A stretch of 32,711 nucleotides of DNA from DATLEX01 sp035525045 (GTDB lineage Bacteria; Acidobacteriota; Thermoanaerobaculia; Gp7-AA8): contig DATLEX010000325.1 in assembly GCA_035525045.1 (NCBI GenBank), positions 1-32,711 on the forward strand. Reading direction: 5' to 3'. Both the position numbers and the translations under genes were made by a program. This document shows, piece by piece, positions 16,381-25,203 of the stretch. Each line of letters starts with the position of its first letter. Position 1 is the stretch's first letter. The notes beneath the pieces were generated by a model, which was not told where the DNA came from, did no database searches, and saw nothing but the letters and a program-made list of their open reading frames with translations.

Positions 16381-17637
16381 CTATTCGTAGCGGAGCGTGG
16401 CGGCGGGGTCGATGCGCGCCGCGCGCCGCGCGGGGAAGTAGCCGGCCAGCAGGCCGATCATGCCGAGGATGGCCGAGGTGGCGATGCCGATCGGCAGCGA
16501 GAGCGTCGGCCGGCCGAGGAACGAGAGGACGCGGTTGCTCTCGATGTCCACCAGGCCGGTGAGCGAGACGAGGAGCGTGGCGATGACGATCCCCAGCGCC
16601 CCGCCGGTGAAGGTGTAGACCAGCCCCTCCATCACGAAGGGGGTGATGATCCAGCGCGCCTTCGCCCCCAGGGCCATCTTCACGCCGATCTCGCGCGTCC
16701 GCTCCTTCACCACCGCGTACATGATGTTGGCCACGCCGACGCCGCCGATGATGAGCGTCAGCGCGCCGACGATGCCGAGGAAGATCTGGATGCCCATGGT
16801 GATGTTGCGGTTGATCTCCGCCGAGCGCACCGTGTCCCAGGTGCCGAAGGCCCGCTCGTCGGTGGGGTCGTAACCGAATTTCGGCCCCATGATCTGGTGG
16901 AACTTCTTCAGCGCCCCTTTCATCTCGCCGGGCGTGCGCGTCTCGATCACCAGCACGTTCACCCGGTCGCGTCCGAACTGGGCCTTGAAGGTGCTGACGG
17001 GAATCACAGCGTGCGAGCTGTCCGGTCCGCCGTACGCTCCCATCTGGATCTTCTTCTGCATGACGCCGATGACGGTGTAGGGAGCGTTGTTGATGAGCAG
17101 CGTCTTCCCCACCGGCTCTTCCTTCCCGAAGAGATCGGACGCCAGCTCGTCACCCAGGAAGGCAACCCGCCGGCGGAGCTGCTCGTCGAGCGGGCCGAAG
17201 AAGCGCCCGCCCGCCTGCGGGTAGTGCTTCCTCGTCTCGCCGTACGACCAGTTCGTCCCGACGACGCGGGCGTTCACGGTCTTGCTGCCGTAGGTCATGG
17301 CCGTGCGCCAGGAGGTCAGCTCCGCGTGGGCGCTCTTCAGCTCCGGCATCCGCGTCCGAATGTGTTCGATGTCGTCGGCCCGTGGCCGGATGCGCCGTCC
17401 CGGCGGCAGGCCTTTCCACGCCTTCGTTGTCTCGCCGGGCCAGAGCACGGCGATGTTCTCGCCCATGGCGCGCCGGTTCTTGTCGAGCTGCCGCTTCAGC
17501 CCTTCGCCGAACGCCAGCAGAAGGAGGATGGCGACCGTCCCCCACGCGATCGCGGCGATGGTGAGGTAGGCACGCTTCTTCTGCAGTTGCGAGGCGCGCT
17601 TGAAGAGGGTGAAGATGATGTGGGCGTCTGTTCGCAT
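16381..17637 (-). CDS. ABC transporter permease, MacB/FtsX type (second of two)
   Basis: A 418-residue protein with one N-terminal helix (about 22-45, AYLTIAAIAWGTVAILLLLAF), a MacB periplasmic core domain (about 50-280) and a C-terminal FtsX domain with three helices. These include IGGVGVANIMYAVVKERTRE and the closing LAGYFPARRAARIDPAATLRYE stretch, the family hallmark. The start ATG 17635-17637 is used, but a GTG at 17644-17646 overlaps the stop of the preceding permease (GTGA) and may be the real coupled start, adding three residues. With the sister permease it probably forms a heterodimer; the substrate is unknown. Confidence 0.9.
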   Translation of the reverse strand: MRTDAHIIFTLFKRASQLQKKRAYLTIAAIAWGTVAILLLLAFGEGLKRQLDKNRRAMGENIAVLWPGETTKAWKGLPPGRRIRPRADDIEHIRTRMPELKSAHAELTSWRTAMTYGSKTVNARVVGTNWSYGETRKHYPQAGGRFFGPLDEQLRRRVAFLGDELASDLFGKEEPVGKTLLINNAPYTVIGVMQKKIQMGAYGGPDSSHAVIPVSTFKAQFGRDRVNVLVIETRTPGEMKGALKKFHQIMGPKFGYDPTDERAFGTWDTVRSAEINRNITMGIQIFLGIVGALTLIIGGVGVANIMYAVVKERTREIGVKMALGAKARWIITPFVMEGLVYTFTGGALGIVIATLLVSLTGLVDIESNRVLSFLGRPTLSLPIGIATSAILGMIGLLAGYFPARRAARIDPAATLRYE

Positions 17638-17642
17638 GACCG

Positions 17643-18872
17643 TCACAATTTCATCGCGACCACCGGATCGAGTCGCGCCGCGTCGCGGGCGGGAAAATAG
17701 CCGGCCACCAGTCCGACCACGCCGAGGGCGGCGGCCGTCAGCAGCGCCACGAGGGGCGAGACCTCCGGCTTGCCGACGAACTCCTGGAGCGGCTCGGGGA
17801 AGACGGCGCAGACGCCGAGGGCGATGCCGAAGCCGATCGCTCCGCCGATGGCCGTGACCAGCAGCGTCTCCAGCAGGAACTGGGAGAGGATCCAGCGCTG
17901 CTTCGCGCCGAGGGCCATCTTGATGCCGATCTCCCGTGTCCGCTCCTCGACCACCACGTTCATGATGTTCGACACCCCGATGCCGCCGACGACCAGCGTC
18001 AGCACGCCGACGATGCCGAGAAACCCGTTGAAGGCCAGCATGAAGGTGTCGAAGAACTGGAATTGCTGCGTGGTGTCCCACACCGACAACGCCTCCTTGT
18101 CGTTCGGATCGAAGCGCAGCCGCTTGCCGAACGCGGCCCGGACCCGCTCGATGAGCTGCTCGGTCTCGGCCGTGTTCCGCGCCTGGAACACCATGTTGTT
18201 GATGGTTTTCGCTCCGGTGATGGCCCGGAACGTCGACCCCGGGATGAAGGCCTTCTCCTTGTCCCGGCCGCTGTAGCTCGAGTCCTGCTCCTTCTTCGTC
18301 AGTACGCCGACGACCTGGAAGGGGGAGCCGTTGAGCAGGACCGTCTTCCCGATCGGATCGCTCGAGCCGAAGACGTTCGTGGCCAGCTCGTTGCCGAGGA
18401 AGATCACCCGCCGCTGCTCGGCCTCGTCGATCGGGTTCAGGAACCGGCCCCCCCGCTGCGGAATGAGGTTGCGCATCGATCCGAAGACGTGCGAGACCCC
18501 CGAGATGTCCACCGACAGCGTCCTGCTGCCGTAGTCCATCCGCAGGCTGGTCATGTACTCGCTGGAGATCGCGTTGAGCCCGCGCACTTCCTTCGCCACC
18601 GCGACCAGGTCCTCCTCGGTCACGCGGATGCGCCGCCCTCTCCCGAGCCCCTCGAACGGCACCGCGGTGAGCCCCGGCCAGCCGATGACGATCCGGTCGC
18701 CGAGGCCGGCCGTGTTCATGATCAGCCGCTTGTGCAGGCCTGTGCCGAAGGCGAGCATCAGGCTGATGGCCACCGTCCCCCACACGATCCCGAAGACGGT
18801 GAGGAAGGTGCGGAGCTTCTCGCTCCGCACATCACGGATCAACTGGCGGAAGACGTCTTTGAAGGTGACCAT
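17643..18872 (-). CDS. ABC transporter permease, MacB/FtsX type (first of two)
   Basis: A 409-residue protein of the same layout as its neighbour: an N-terminal helix (TFLTVFGIVWGTVAISLMLAF), a periplasmic core domain and an FtsX domain with VGGIGVSNIMNVVVEERTRE and the closing VAGYFPARDAARLDPV. Similarity between the two permeases at both ends points to an ancestral duplication. The start ATG 18870-18872 begins MVTFKDVFRQLIRDVRSEKL, the typical cytosolic leader. It lies 44 bp after the adaptor stop, and that gap holds four copies of a 7-bp repeat. Its TGA is 17643-17645. Confidence 0.9.
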   Translation of the reverse strand: MVTFKDVFRQLIRDVRSEKLRTFLTVFGIVWGTVAISLMLAFGTGLHKRLIMNTAGLGDRIVIGWPGLTAVPFEGLGRGRRIRVTEEDLVAVAKEVRGLNAISSEYMTSLRMDYGSRTLSVDISGVSHVFGSMRNLIPQRGGRFLNPIDEAEQRRVIFLGNELATNVFGSSDPIGKTVLLNGSPFQVVGVLTKKEQDSSYSGRDKEKAFIPGSTFRAITGAKTINNMVFQARNTAETEQLIERVRAAFGKRLRFDPNDKEALSVWDTTQQFQFFDTFMLAFNGFLGIVGVLTLVVGGIGVSNIMNVVVEERTREIGIKMALGAKQRWILSQFLLETLLVTAIGGAIGFGIALGVCAVFPEPLQEFVGKPEVSPLVALLTAAALGVVGLVAGYFPARDAARLDPVVAMKL

Positions 18873-18878
18873 GTTGTT

Positions 18879-18908
18879 CGTTAACCGTTAACCGTTAACC
18901 GTTAACCG
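18879..18908. repeat. Four tandem copies of CGTTAAC
   Basis: CGTTAAC is repeated four times without error from 18879 to 18906, followed by CG. The unit contains the palindrome GTTAAC. The array fills most of the 44-bp gap between the adaptor stop and the first permease start, so copy-number change would alter the spacing between two co-transcribed genes without touching a coding frame. Whether it binds a protein or varies between strains cannot be judged here. Confidence 0.85.
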
Positions 18909-18916
18909 AAGTAGCA

Positions 18917-20020
18917 CTACGAGATCTGCTTGGGCGGTCGCTCTACGACCTTGTCGCCCTGGCGGAGCCCTTCTAGGACCTCGATGTTCAGCCCGTCGGA
19001 GACGCCGGTCTTGATCTCGACCTTCTTCGGCTCGGCCTTCGGGCCGGCTGCCGCGATCTCGACGGTCGTCTTCTTGCCGCCGTCCTCGAAAGCGACCAGG
19101 CGCTCTGGAATCACCAGCACGTCCGTCTTCTCCCGGATGATCACGTCGGCGTTGGCGGAGTATCCGGCGCGGAGGGTGATGGTCTGGCCGGGATCGAGCT
19201 CGATTTCCACGTCGAACAGCGTGGCGCCTTCCTTCTGCTGCGCCTGCGGCGCGATGCGGGAGACCTTGCCGGTGACGATGTCGGTCGGCAGGGCGCCGAC
19301 CTTGATGCGCGCCGTCATGCCCGCCGCGAGCTTGCCGACGTCGATCTCGTCGACGGTTCCCTTGAAGATCAGGTCGCTCATGTCGGCGATGGTGGCCATC
19401 TCCGTCCCCGGCTGGTAGGAGGTGAGCGGCACGATCGGCTCGCCGGGGTTGACCATCCGGGTCAGGACGGTGCCGGCGGCCGGCGCGCGGATGATCGACT
19501 CCTTGCCGGAGCCGGTGGAGAGGTTGCCTCGCTGGATCAGCTCCCGGTCCTGTCTCGCCTTCATCAGCGCGACACGCGACAGCTCGTACGCTTCCTTTTT
19601 CTGTTCGACTTCGGATCTGGGGAGGACGCCGGAGCGTGACAGCTCGACCGCCCGCTGATAATCGCCTTCGGCGCGGCGGAACGAGGCCTCGGCCGACTCC
19701 ACTCTGCGGTCGACCTCCGTCCGCTCCAGCGGCGTGGGGTCGGGCGCGATCTCGAAGAGCGGGTCGCCAGCGCGCACGGTGTCGCCGACGTCGACCATCG
19801 TCCTGCGGACGATGCCGGAGATCTTCGACTTCACCTGAAACTTCTGCCGCGGCTGAATCTGACCGACCGCCACCGCCTTCTCCACGATGGTCCCGGTCGT
19901 GACCTCCACTTCCTTCATTCCGTTGCCGTTCTTGTTCCCGTTGCGCGTCCAGGCGTAGAGGCCTGCGCTGGCCACGGCCGCGACGATCAGGAACAGCAGC
20001 GTCTTCCAAAGCTTCGACAT
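18917..20020 (-). CDS. Periplasmic adaptor subunit of an efflux system (HlyD/MacA type)
   Basis: A 367-residue membrane-fusion protein. It has an N-terminal membrane anchor (about 5-23) followed by an Asn/Gly/Lys-rich spacer (RNGNKNGNG). A lipoyl-like half motif (GQIQPRQKFQVKSKISGIV) comes next, then a helical hairpin with LSRSGVLPRSEVEQKKEAYE, the second lipoyl half (IIRAPAAGTVLTRMVNPGEP) and beta-barrel and membrane-proximal domains to the end. Such adaptors link inner-membrane transporters to an outer-membrane channel. The start ATG 20018-20020 is preceded by AGGAG at a good distance. It leads the operon with two permeases and an ATPase; no outer-membrane channel gene is present. Confidence 0.9.
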   Translation of the reverse strand: MSKLWKTLLFLIVAAVASAGLYAWTRNGNKNGNGMKEVEVTTGTIVEKAVAVGQIQPRQKFQVKSKISGIVRRTMVDVGDTVRAGDPLFEIAPDPTPLERTEVDRRVESAEASFRRAEGDYQRAVELSRSGVLPRSEVEQKKEAYELSRVALMKARQDRELIQRGNLSTGSGKESIIRAPAAGTVLTRMVNPGEPIVPLTSYQPGTEMATIADMSDLIFKGTVDEIDVGKLAAGMTARIKVGALPTDIVTGKVSRIAPQAQQKEGATLFDVEIELDPGQTITLRAGYSANADVIIREKTDVLVIPERLVAFEDGGKKTTVEIAAAGPKAEPKKVEIKTGVSDGLNIEVLEGLRQGDKVVERPPKQIS

Positions 20021-20085
20021 GAACTCTTCTCCTGGAGCTTAGGCTTGATACGCGGGAAGAGGCCTTAGGTTGCGCCTGCGGCCAT

Positions 20086-20209
20086 GTGTCATCCTGAGCC
20101 GCGAAGACGGCGAAGGATCCCCCTCGCAAATACCTCACGCGCGCTCCGTAGGCAGGGGATTCCTCGCCGTCCTTCGCCGCTGCGCGGCTCCGGCGACTCG
20201 GAATGACAC
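20086..20209. repeat. GTGTCAT-ended imperfect palindromic element, long copy
   Basis: A 124-bp non-coding element in the gap between the M20 peptidase and the adaptor gene. The left arm begins GTGTCATCCTGAG and the right arm, read on the other strand, begins GTGTCATTCCGAG. Both arms later contain CGGCGAAGGA-like blocks and finish near a CCCC/GGGG core. The right arm is longer than the left by an internal duplicate-like block. It shares ends with the 61-bp element at 6304-6364. No transposase is present, so it is MITE- or REP-like. The rest of the 20021-20223 gap shows nothing else. Confidence 0.65.
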
Positions 20210-20223
20210 GGCCTAGAGCAGGG

Positions 20224-21477
20224 CTACTCCACCCCGGTCATGGCCAGGGCCAGGAGGATGATCTTTCGGATCCCGCGGTAGATCGGCTCGATCTCGCACC
20301 ACTCGGTCAGGGCGTGGGCGTCACGGCAGGGGGTGGTGCCGGTGGAGATGCCGGAGATGCCAGTCGCCAGCACGGCATTCACATGATTCGTTGCCGAGGG
20401 GGAGATGCTCGGATTGGTGAAGCCGAGGACCTCGTAGACGGCCTCGGCGGTTCGGACGAGCGGCCCTTCTCGGTGGCCGGGGAGCATGGCCGGCGCGCGG
20501 AGCGAAATGACTTCGCGCCGGAAGGTCATCCCCGCCCGCCGCGCCTCCTCCTCGGCGATGGCCATCGCGCGGCGTTCCAGATCGAGCATGACCGGGTGGC
20601 GCACCGATCGGACGTCGAGCGAGAACCAGGCGTCCGCCGCCTTCGCATTGACTACCTCCGCGCCGCCGAGCATGCCGACGTTGAGATGGGAGTCGCCGGG
20701 GACCCGCAGCCGGTAGATGCGCGCGATCGCTCTCGCCAGCGGGAGCGATGCCGAATGGGGCGGAGTCCGCGATCGGGTGTGACCTCCGGGACCGATGAAG
20801 TGAAATCGATACCAGTTGATGCCGAGCCCGGCGTAGGTGAATCCCGAATAGCCGCCGTCGAGGGCGATGAAGTGGTCGATGTCCTCCCTGTGATCGGCGA
20901 GAAACTGATCGATTCCCTTGAACGAGGTCTCTTCCTCGACGGTGAAGAGGAAGATGAGGTCCCCCCTGGTGCGGATGGCGGCGGCATCGAGCGCGCGGGC
21001 CACGGCCAGGATGGCCGCGACGTTCCTGGTGTTGTCGCCGGCGCCGGGAGCGTGGATGCGTCCCTCCTCGATGCGGGGCGTGATCTCCAGCCCCGGCGAA
21101 AAAACGGTGTCGAGGTGGGCGTCGACGACGACGGTGGGTCCATCGCTGCTGCCCTTGCGGAGAGCGATGACGTTCCCGGCGGCGTCGCGCCGGACCTCGT
21201 GGAGGGGCATGGCCCGGAGGAGCGCCTCGACATACGCGGCGCGCTCGGCCTCGTGTCCGGAAGGGGCGTTGATCCCGGTCAGGGCGATCCACTCGGCGAG
21301 GATCGCCTCTCGATTCTGCTCCACGTGATCGAAGGCGGCCCGGACATCGGCGCGCGCGGCGAGCTGCTGGACGCGGGGCAGCTCGGTCAGCGGAGCGACG
21401 GGCGCCCGGGTCACGGTGGTGCATGACGTGAGAAGAAGTGCTGCGATGGCCAGGCGTTTCATCATCGGAAGCATCAT
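20224..21477 (-). CDS. M20-family metallopeptidase, predicted lipoprotein
   Basis: A 417-residue peptidase with an N-terminal lipoprotein signal (MKRLAIAALLLTSCTT, lipobox LTSC). The M20 metal motifs are present: VVVDAHLDTVF (His, Asp), GAGDNTRN (bridging Asp), TVEEETSFKG (catalytic and metal Glu), DGGYSG, and a C-terminal His in CRDAHALTEW. A dimerisation domain with GPGGHTRSR lies in the middle. M20 enzymes release amino acids from short peptides; PepT-like activity is a fair guess. The start could be ATG 21475-21477 or ATG 21460-21462; the second fits a normal signal peptide better. It follows the M49-like gene by only 3 bp, so both were likely selected as a unit. Confidence 0.9.
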   Translation of the reverse strand: MMLPMMKRLAIAALLLTSCTTVTRAPVAPLTELPRVQQLAARADVRAAFDHVEQNREAILAEWIALTGINAPSGHEAERAAYVEALLRAMPLHEVRRDAAGNVIALRKGSSDGPTVVVDAHLDTVFSPGLEITPRIEEGRIHAPGAGDNTRNVAAILAVARALDAAAIRTRGDLIFLFTVEEETSFKGIDQFLADHREDIDHFIALDGGYSGFTYAGLGINWYRFHFIGPGGHTRSRTPPHSASLPLARAIARIYRLRVPGDSHLNVGMLGGAEVVNAKAADAWFSLDVRSVRHPVMLDLERRAMAIAEEEARRAGMTFRREVISLRAPAMLPGHREGPLVRTAEAVYEVLGFTNPSISPSATNHVNAVLATGISGISTGTTPCRDAHALTEWCEIEPIYRGIRKIILLALAMTGVE

Positions 21478-21480
21478 GCG

Positions 21481-23268
21481 CTACTCCCCGAGTGCTCCGT
21501 ATCGGACGATGCGGAAGCGGGAGGCCCCCTGCGCCTGGCGCACGCGTTCGGCCAGTCGCTCGTGCAGCTCGGGAGTCCAGGTGGTCCATCGCTGGAAGAA
21601 CTGCCCGGCGGCGTCGCCATCGCCGGCGTACTGGAGGGCCAGCACCTCTTCGAGGAGGGAACCGACGACCTCGGCGTAACGGTCGTAGTGGATCGTCAGG
21701 CGTGTTGTTTGCGGATCGGCCTCGATCAGGCCGCGCTCGAGAAAGTAGTTGAACTGCGCGAGCTGCATGGTCTGGTAGGGCTGATCGCGGCGCGGCCTGG
21801 CGTTCTGCAGCGTCCGCCGGATGCCGGAGGCCTGGATCGTGCGGAGGGACGGGTGGTCCATGCGGTGCAGTGCGAAGAGCGACACGAGGTCCGCCTTCAT
21901 CTCCTCGAGGGCGTCGGCCCATTCCTGCAGGGCCGCGTCGAGCGTGCGGCCGTGCCGGTCCCGCTCCACGCCGAGGTAGTGGCCGACCTCGTGCCAGAGC
22001 GTCCGCTGAACGTTCCCCTCCGGGAGGAGGTCGCCCGCATGCGCATCGGCCACCGACGCGCGCCACACGCGCTGATCGACGGCGAAGAGACCGGGATCGC
22101 GGAGGATGTTCTCCCGGAGCAGGATCGTGCGGCCGTAGCGTGCCGAGTAGAGGGGATCGTTCGGAAGAATCGTGGCCGTGTTCGTGCCGCGGGCCTGGCC
22201 GAAGTCGGCGATGATCCGGTAGACGCCGACCGAGATCTCGTCGCGCACGCGTTTCTTCTGCCCGTAGGGGAGCGAGTTTTCGATGACCTGCAGACTGCCG
22301 AGGGCGCGGCGAAGCTCGTCGGTCGCTTCCACGTCTTTCAGGAGGAGGCTCATGCCGTGGAAGGCCTTCACCCCGAACAGCGCGTCGTCATACGTCTCGT
22401 ACGCGCCGATCTGCGCGTTGAGACGTCCGAAGCGGCCGGTCACCCACGAGGCGTCGCCGCTCTCGTAGTCGTTGGTGAGGAGGTCGCGGGCGCGGTTCCG
22501 CAGGTACCCGGCGAATTCCGGGTCGTCCGGCTCGATCTTGTCCGCCGCGCTGCGAAGCAGATGGTGCGCCTTCGTCAACGGATCGGCCCAGGCCACGGCA
22601 TAGGGGACGGCATACAGCCTTGCCGCATCCGGCGCGCCGGAAAGAACGGTGAGACGCCGCTTCAGACCTGGATGGAGGATATCGAGCGCCGGGTGGCGGG
22701 TCATGGCGGCGAGGTCACGGCCGAGGTTTTCCTTCGTCGCTCTCCGGACCACGGTGCGCTCGCCGAGGATCTCGCCGCGCCGGCCGGGATTCCGCCGGAT
22801 GAAGGCGTCCACCTCGTCCTTGCCGATTCCGAGCGGGTAAACGTTGCGGCCGGGCTGCTGCGGGTCGACGTCGAGGAACGGCTCGCGCCTGTTCTCGAGC
22901 GTCGTGGCGACCGGCCCCTTGAAGAGGCGGTAGAGGAGCCGCAGATTCTGCGTCTGCCGCGGATGCCCGAGGGCGGCGTCGATCCGATCGAGGCGCGCGC
23001 GGGCGGCGAGGGCCTGGTGGTGCAGCGCCTCCTCATAGAGATCGTGGAGGATCTCCCCCGCGCGTACGAGGTCCTGCAGCGCCGCCTGCTCGCCGGGAGT
23101 GAGCGCGGAGAGGTCGGGGGCGAGGCGGATCGTCTCCGTTCGGGCCAGGATCGCCGCGCTCCGCTCTTCGGTCCACCAGGCCGGCGGGACGTGCGGCCGC
23201 TGAGCGGCGGCGGTCATCGTCAACAACAAAAAGATCGAGATGGAGAGGGGAAGGAGAGCGGATCGCAT
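21481..23268 (-). CDS. Secreted M49-like (dipeptidyl-peptidase III-related) zinc peptidase
   Basis: A 595-residue protein with a signal peptide (residues 1-22, ending AAAQ). The metal site is HEVGH at 426-430 and the downstream EEMKAD at 455-460, the HExxH...EExxAD pairing also seen in M49-like domains, such as the C-terminal part of plant Nudix hydrolase 3. Classical DPP III has a six-residue HExxGH motif, so this belongs to the divergent five-residue branch. It probably cleaves peptides in the periplasm; specificity is unknown. The start ATG 23266-23268 (MRSALLPLSISIF) gives a good signal peptide; an upstream extension overlaps the divergent NRDE promoter region. It is followed 3 bp later by the M20 peptidase. 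Confidence 0.82.
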   Translation of the reverse strand: MRSALLPLSISIFLLLTMTAAAQRPHVPPAWWTEERSAAILARTETIRLAPDLSALTPGEQAALQDLVRAGEILHDLYEEALHHQALAARARLDRIDAALGHPRQTQNLRLLYRLFKGPVATTLENRREPFLDVDPQQPGRNVYPLGIGKDEVDAFIRRNPGRRGEILGERTVVRRATKENLGRDLAAMTRHPALDILHPGLKRRLTVLSGAPDAARLYAVPYAVAWADPLTKAHHLLRSAADKIEPDDPEFAGYLRNRARDLLTNDYESGDASWVTGRFGRLNAQIGAYETYDDALFGVKAFHGMSLLLKDVEATDELRRALGSLQVIENSLPYGQKKRVRDEISVGVYRIIADFGQARGTNTATILPNDPLYSARYGRTILLRENILRDPGLFAVDQRVWRASVADAHAGDLLPEGNVQRTLWHEVGHYLGVERDRHGRTLDAALQEWADALEEMKADLVSLFALHRMDHPSLRTIQASGIRRTLQNARPRRDQPYQTMQLAQFNYFLERGLIEADPQTTRLTIHYDRYAEVVGSLLEEVLALQYAGDGDAAGQFFQRWTTWTPELHERLAERVRQAQGASRFRIVRYGALGE

Positions 23269-23317
23269 CCGCGGGAGCTTATCGCGAACGTTTGAATCGT
23301 CGTACACTCCCGACTCG

Positions 23318-24043
23318 ATGTGTCTGATCGTCCTGGCACACCGCGCCTCGGAGCGCTTCCCGCTGATCATCGCCGCGAACCGCGACGAGGACTATGAGCG
23401 CCCCTCGCTGCCGGCGCACTTCTGGGAGGGAGATGAGATCGCCGGCGGCCGCGACGCGCTGCAGGGAGGGAGCTGGCTGGCGGTCACCCGCAGCGGGCGA
23501 TTCGCGGCGGTGACCAACCTCCGCGGCGCGGTCCGGGCGCCCGAATCGCGTTCGCGCGGAGAGCTGGTGACCGAGTTCGTGCGCGCCGGCGCCACACCGG
23601 CGGAGTACACCGCGGCCGTCGCGGCCCGTCAGGCCGACTACGCCGGATTTCATCTGCTGGTTGGAGAGGTCGGCGGTGAGCTCGCGCTGCTGTCCGGATC
23701 CGCCTTGCCGCTGGAGCCTGGCATTCACGGGCTCAGCAACGCTCCGCTGGGAGTGAGGTGGCCGAAAGTCGACCTCGCCGCCGAGTCGGTGAGGGGAGCG
23801 CTCCAGTCCGCGGCGAAGGAAGAGGTCGCCAACCACCTGCTGCGTCTCCTGCGCAACGCGCCGACGCACGCCGATCCGACGCGCGATCTCTTCATCCACG
23901 GCGAGCGCTACGGCACGCGCGCCTCCACCGTCATCGTGGCCGGCGGGAACGAGGTTCTCTTCGCCGAACAGAACTACGGCCCGCGCGGCGTGCCGGCCGG
24001 CGGGCGCAACGAGCTGCGCTTCCCGCTCTTCGGAAGGCGCTGA
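23318..24043 (+). CDS. NRDE family protein (TANGO2-like)
   Basis: A 241-residue protein beginning MCLIVLAHRASERFPLIIAANRDEDYERP. The Cys at position 2 and the Asn-Arg-Asp-Glu motif at about 21-24 define the family. Further conserved pieces are GGRDALQGGSWLAVTRSGRFAAVTN and the C-terminal RASTVIVAGG. The Cys2 arrangement resembles Ntn-type hydrolases, but no reaction is established for bacterial members; eukaryotic TANGO2 affects lipid, heme or CoA-related metabolism. The start ATG 23318 is fixed by the MC motif. It is divergent from the M49-like gene (49 bp apart) and convergent with the diguanylate cyclase. Confidence 0.9.
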   Translation: MCLIVLAHRASERFPLIIAANRDEDYERPSLPAHFWEGDEIAGGRDALQGGSWLAVTRSGRFAAVTNLRGAVRAPESRSRGELVTEFVRAGATPAEYTAAVAARQADYAGFHLLVGEVGGELALLSGSALPLEPGIHGLSNAPLGVRWPKVDLAAESVRGALQSAAKEEVANHLLRLLRNAPTHADPTRDLFIHGERYGTRASTVIVAGGNEVLFAEQNYGPRGVPAGGRNELRFPLFGRR

Positions 24044-24071
24044 CGGCGCGGTTCACCGGCTCCGATGACCG

Positions 24072-25040
24072 TCAGCGCAGGCGCGCACTCTGGTCAGGAC
24101 GGCGGTGAGCGGAGCCGTGCCGTTTTCCCCGGTAGAGCATCTGGTCGCAGGAGGCCAGCAGCTCCGCCAGGCTCGAGCCCGGCCTCGATCCGGCCACGCC
24201 GTACTGCGCGTCGACCGACACGAGGGTGTCGTTCAGCGTCCATCTCAGTTGACGAAGAAAGCCCATCAGCCGTTCGGCGATCTGCCGCGCCTCCTCCGGC
24301 GGCGTGTCGGGAAGGAGGAGAAAGAACTCGTCGCCGCCGTACCGCCCGATGATGTCTCCGTATCGCGTGTAGGTCTTCAGCGCCGCCGCCACGCTGGCCA
24401 GGATCCGGTCACCGGCCAGATGTCCGTAGGTGTCGTTGATGTCCTTGAAGCGCTCGAGGTCGAAGAGCACGACGCTGAGCGAGCGGCCGGCGGCCAGAAT
24501 CTGCTCGCCGGTGCGGAAGAGGGCCCGCCGGTTGGCGATCCCGGTGAGCTCGTCGGTGAGCGCCAGGAGCTGCAGTTCCTCGTTGGCCGCGTGCAGCCGG
24601 CGCTCCAGCTCCACGCGACGGGCCGCGCTGCGCACCTTCGCCACGATCTCCGACTCGCTCGCAGTCTTCGTCAGGTAGTCGTCCAGGCCGCTCTCCAGCG
24701 CGCGCAGCTTCGTCTCCGTTCCCGAGCTCGCGATGAGCAGGATCGTGTAGAGCTCCTGCAGAGGTCCATCCTTGTGGATCTTGCGCACCGTTTCGATCCC
24801 GTCCAGCCCGGGCATGGCCAGGTCGATCACCAGGATGTCGATGGTCGGCGGATGCCGGAGGCGCTCGAGGGCTTCTTCGCCGCTCGGCGCCAGCTCCACG
24901 GCGAACCCGGCGCGGGCGAGGACGAGCCTGAGGAAGCGGAGGTAGGCCGCGTCGTCGTCGACGGCGAGGATGCGGACGACAGGGGCTGCCGGACCGGCGT
25001 CGCCCCGCCGACGCCCCAGAGCTTCTTCAGGGCTCGACAT
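24072..25040 (-). CDS. Response regulator diguanylate cyclase (REC-GGDEF)
   Basis: A 322-residue protein. Residues 20-140 form a receiver domain with D28-D30 and phospho-acceptor D73 (VIDLAMPGLDG). A helical linker at about 140-160 leads into a GGDEF domain. The active site GGDEF is at 235-239, with the inhibitory I-site R226-x-x-D229 five residues ahead, so both catalysis and product feedback by c-di-GMP should be intact. The start ATG 25038-25040 is chosen; the longer in-frame extension is non-conserved and no strong ribosome site is seen. It lies downstream of the LytTR regulator on the same strand, with a 163-bp gap. Its cognate kinase is not obvious. Confidence 0.92.
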   Translation of the reverse strand: MSSPEEALGRRRGDAGPAAPVVRILAVDDDAAYLRFLRLVLARAGFAVELAPSGEEALERLRHPPTIDILVIDLAMPGLDGIETVRKIHKDGPLQELYTILLIASSGTETKLRALESGLDDYLTKTASESEIVAKVRSAARRVELERRLHAANEELQLLALTDELTGIANRRALFRTGEQILAAGRSLSVVLFDLERFKDINDTYGHLAGDRILASVAAALKTYTRYGDIIGRYGGDEFFLLLPDTPPEEARQIAERLMGFLRQLRWTLNDTLVSVDAQYGVAGSRPGSSLAELLASCDQMLYRGKRHGSAHRRPDQSARLR

Positions 25041-25203
25041 GGGAGCCCTGGACGCAATGCAGATGCCGCTTGGGAATGGAGCGTGACGGGGATCACGGAC
25101 TGAGAGGTCCGGAGCTCCGAATGCCGCGTTCCGAGAGCCGGGGGCCTCGGGCGCGGCACGCGGCAATTCTGTTACCTTTTCGGTCAACGGGTGCAGCCCG
25201 CCG

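Noticed and set aside
18879..18908. Short tandem repeat as a CRISPR array
   Set aside because: The 7-bp units are directly adjacent without spacers and there are no cas genes.
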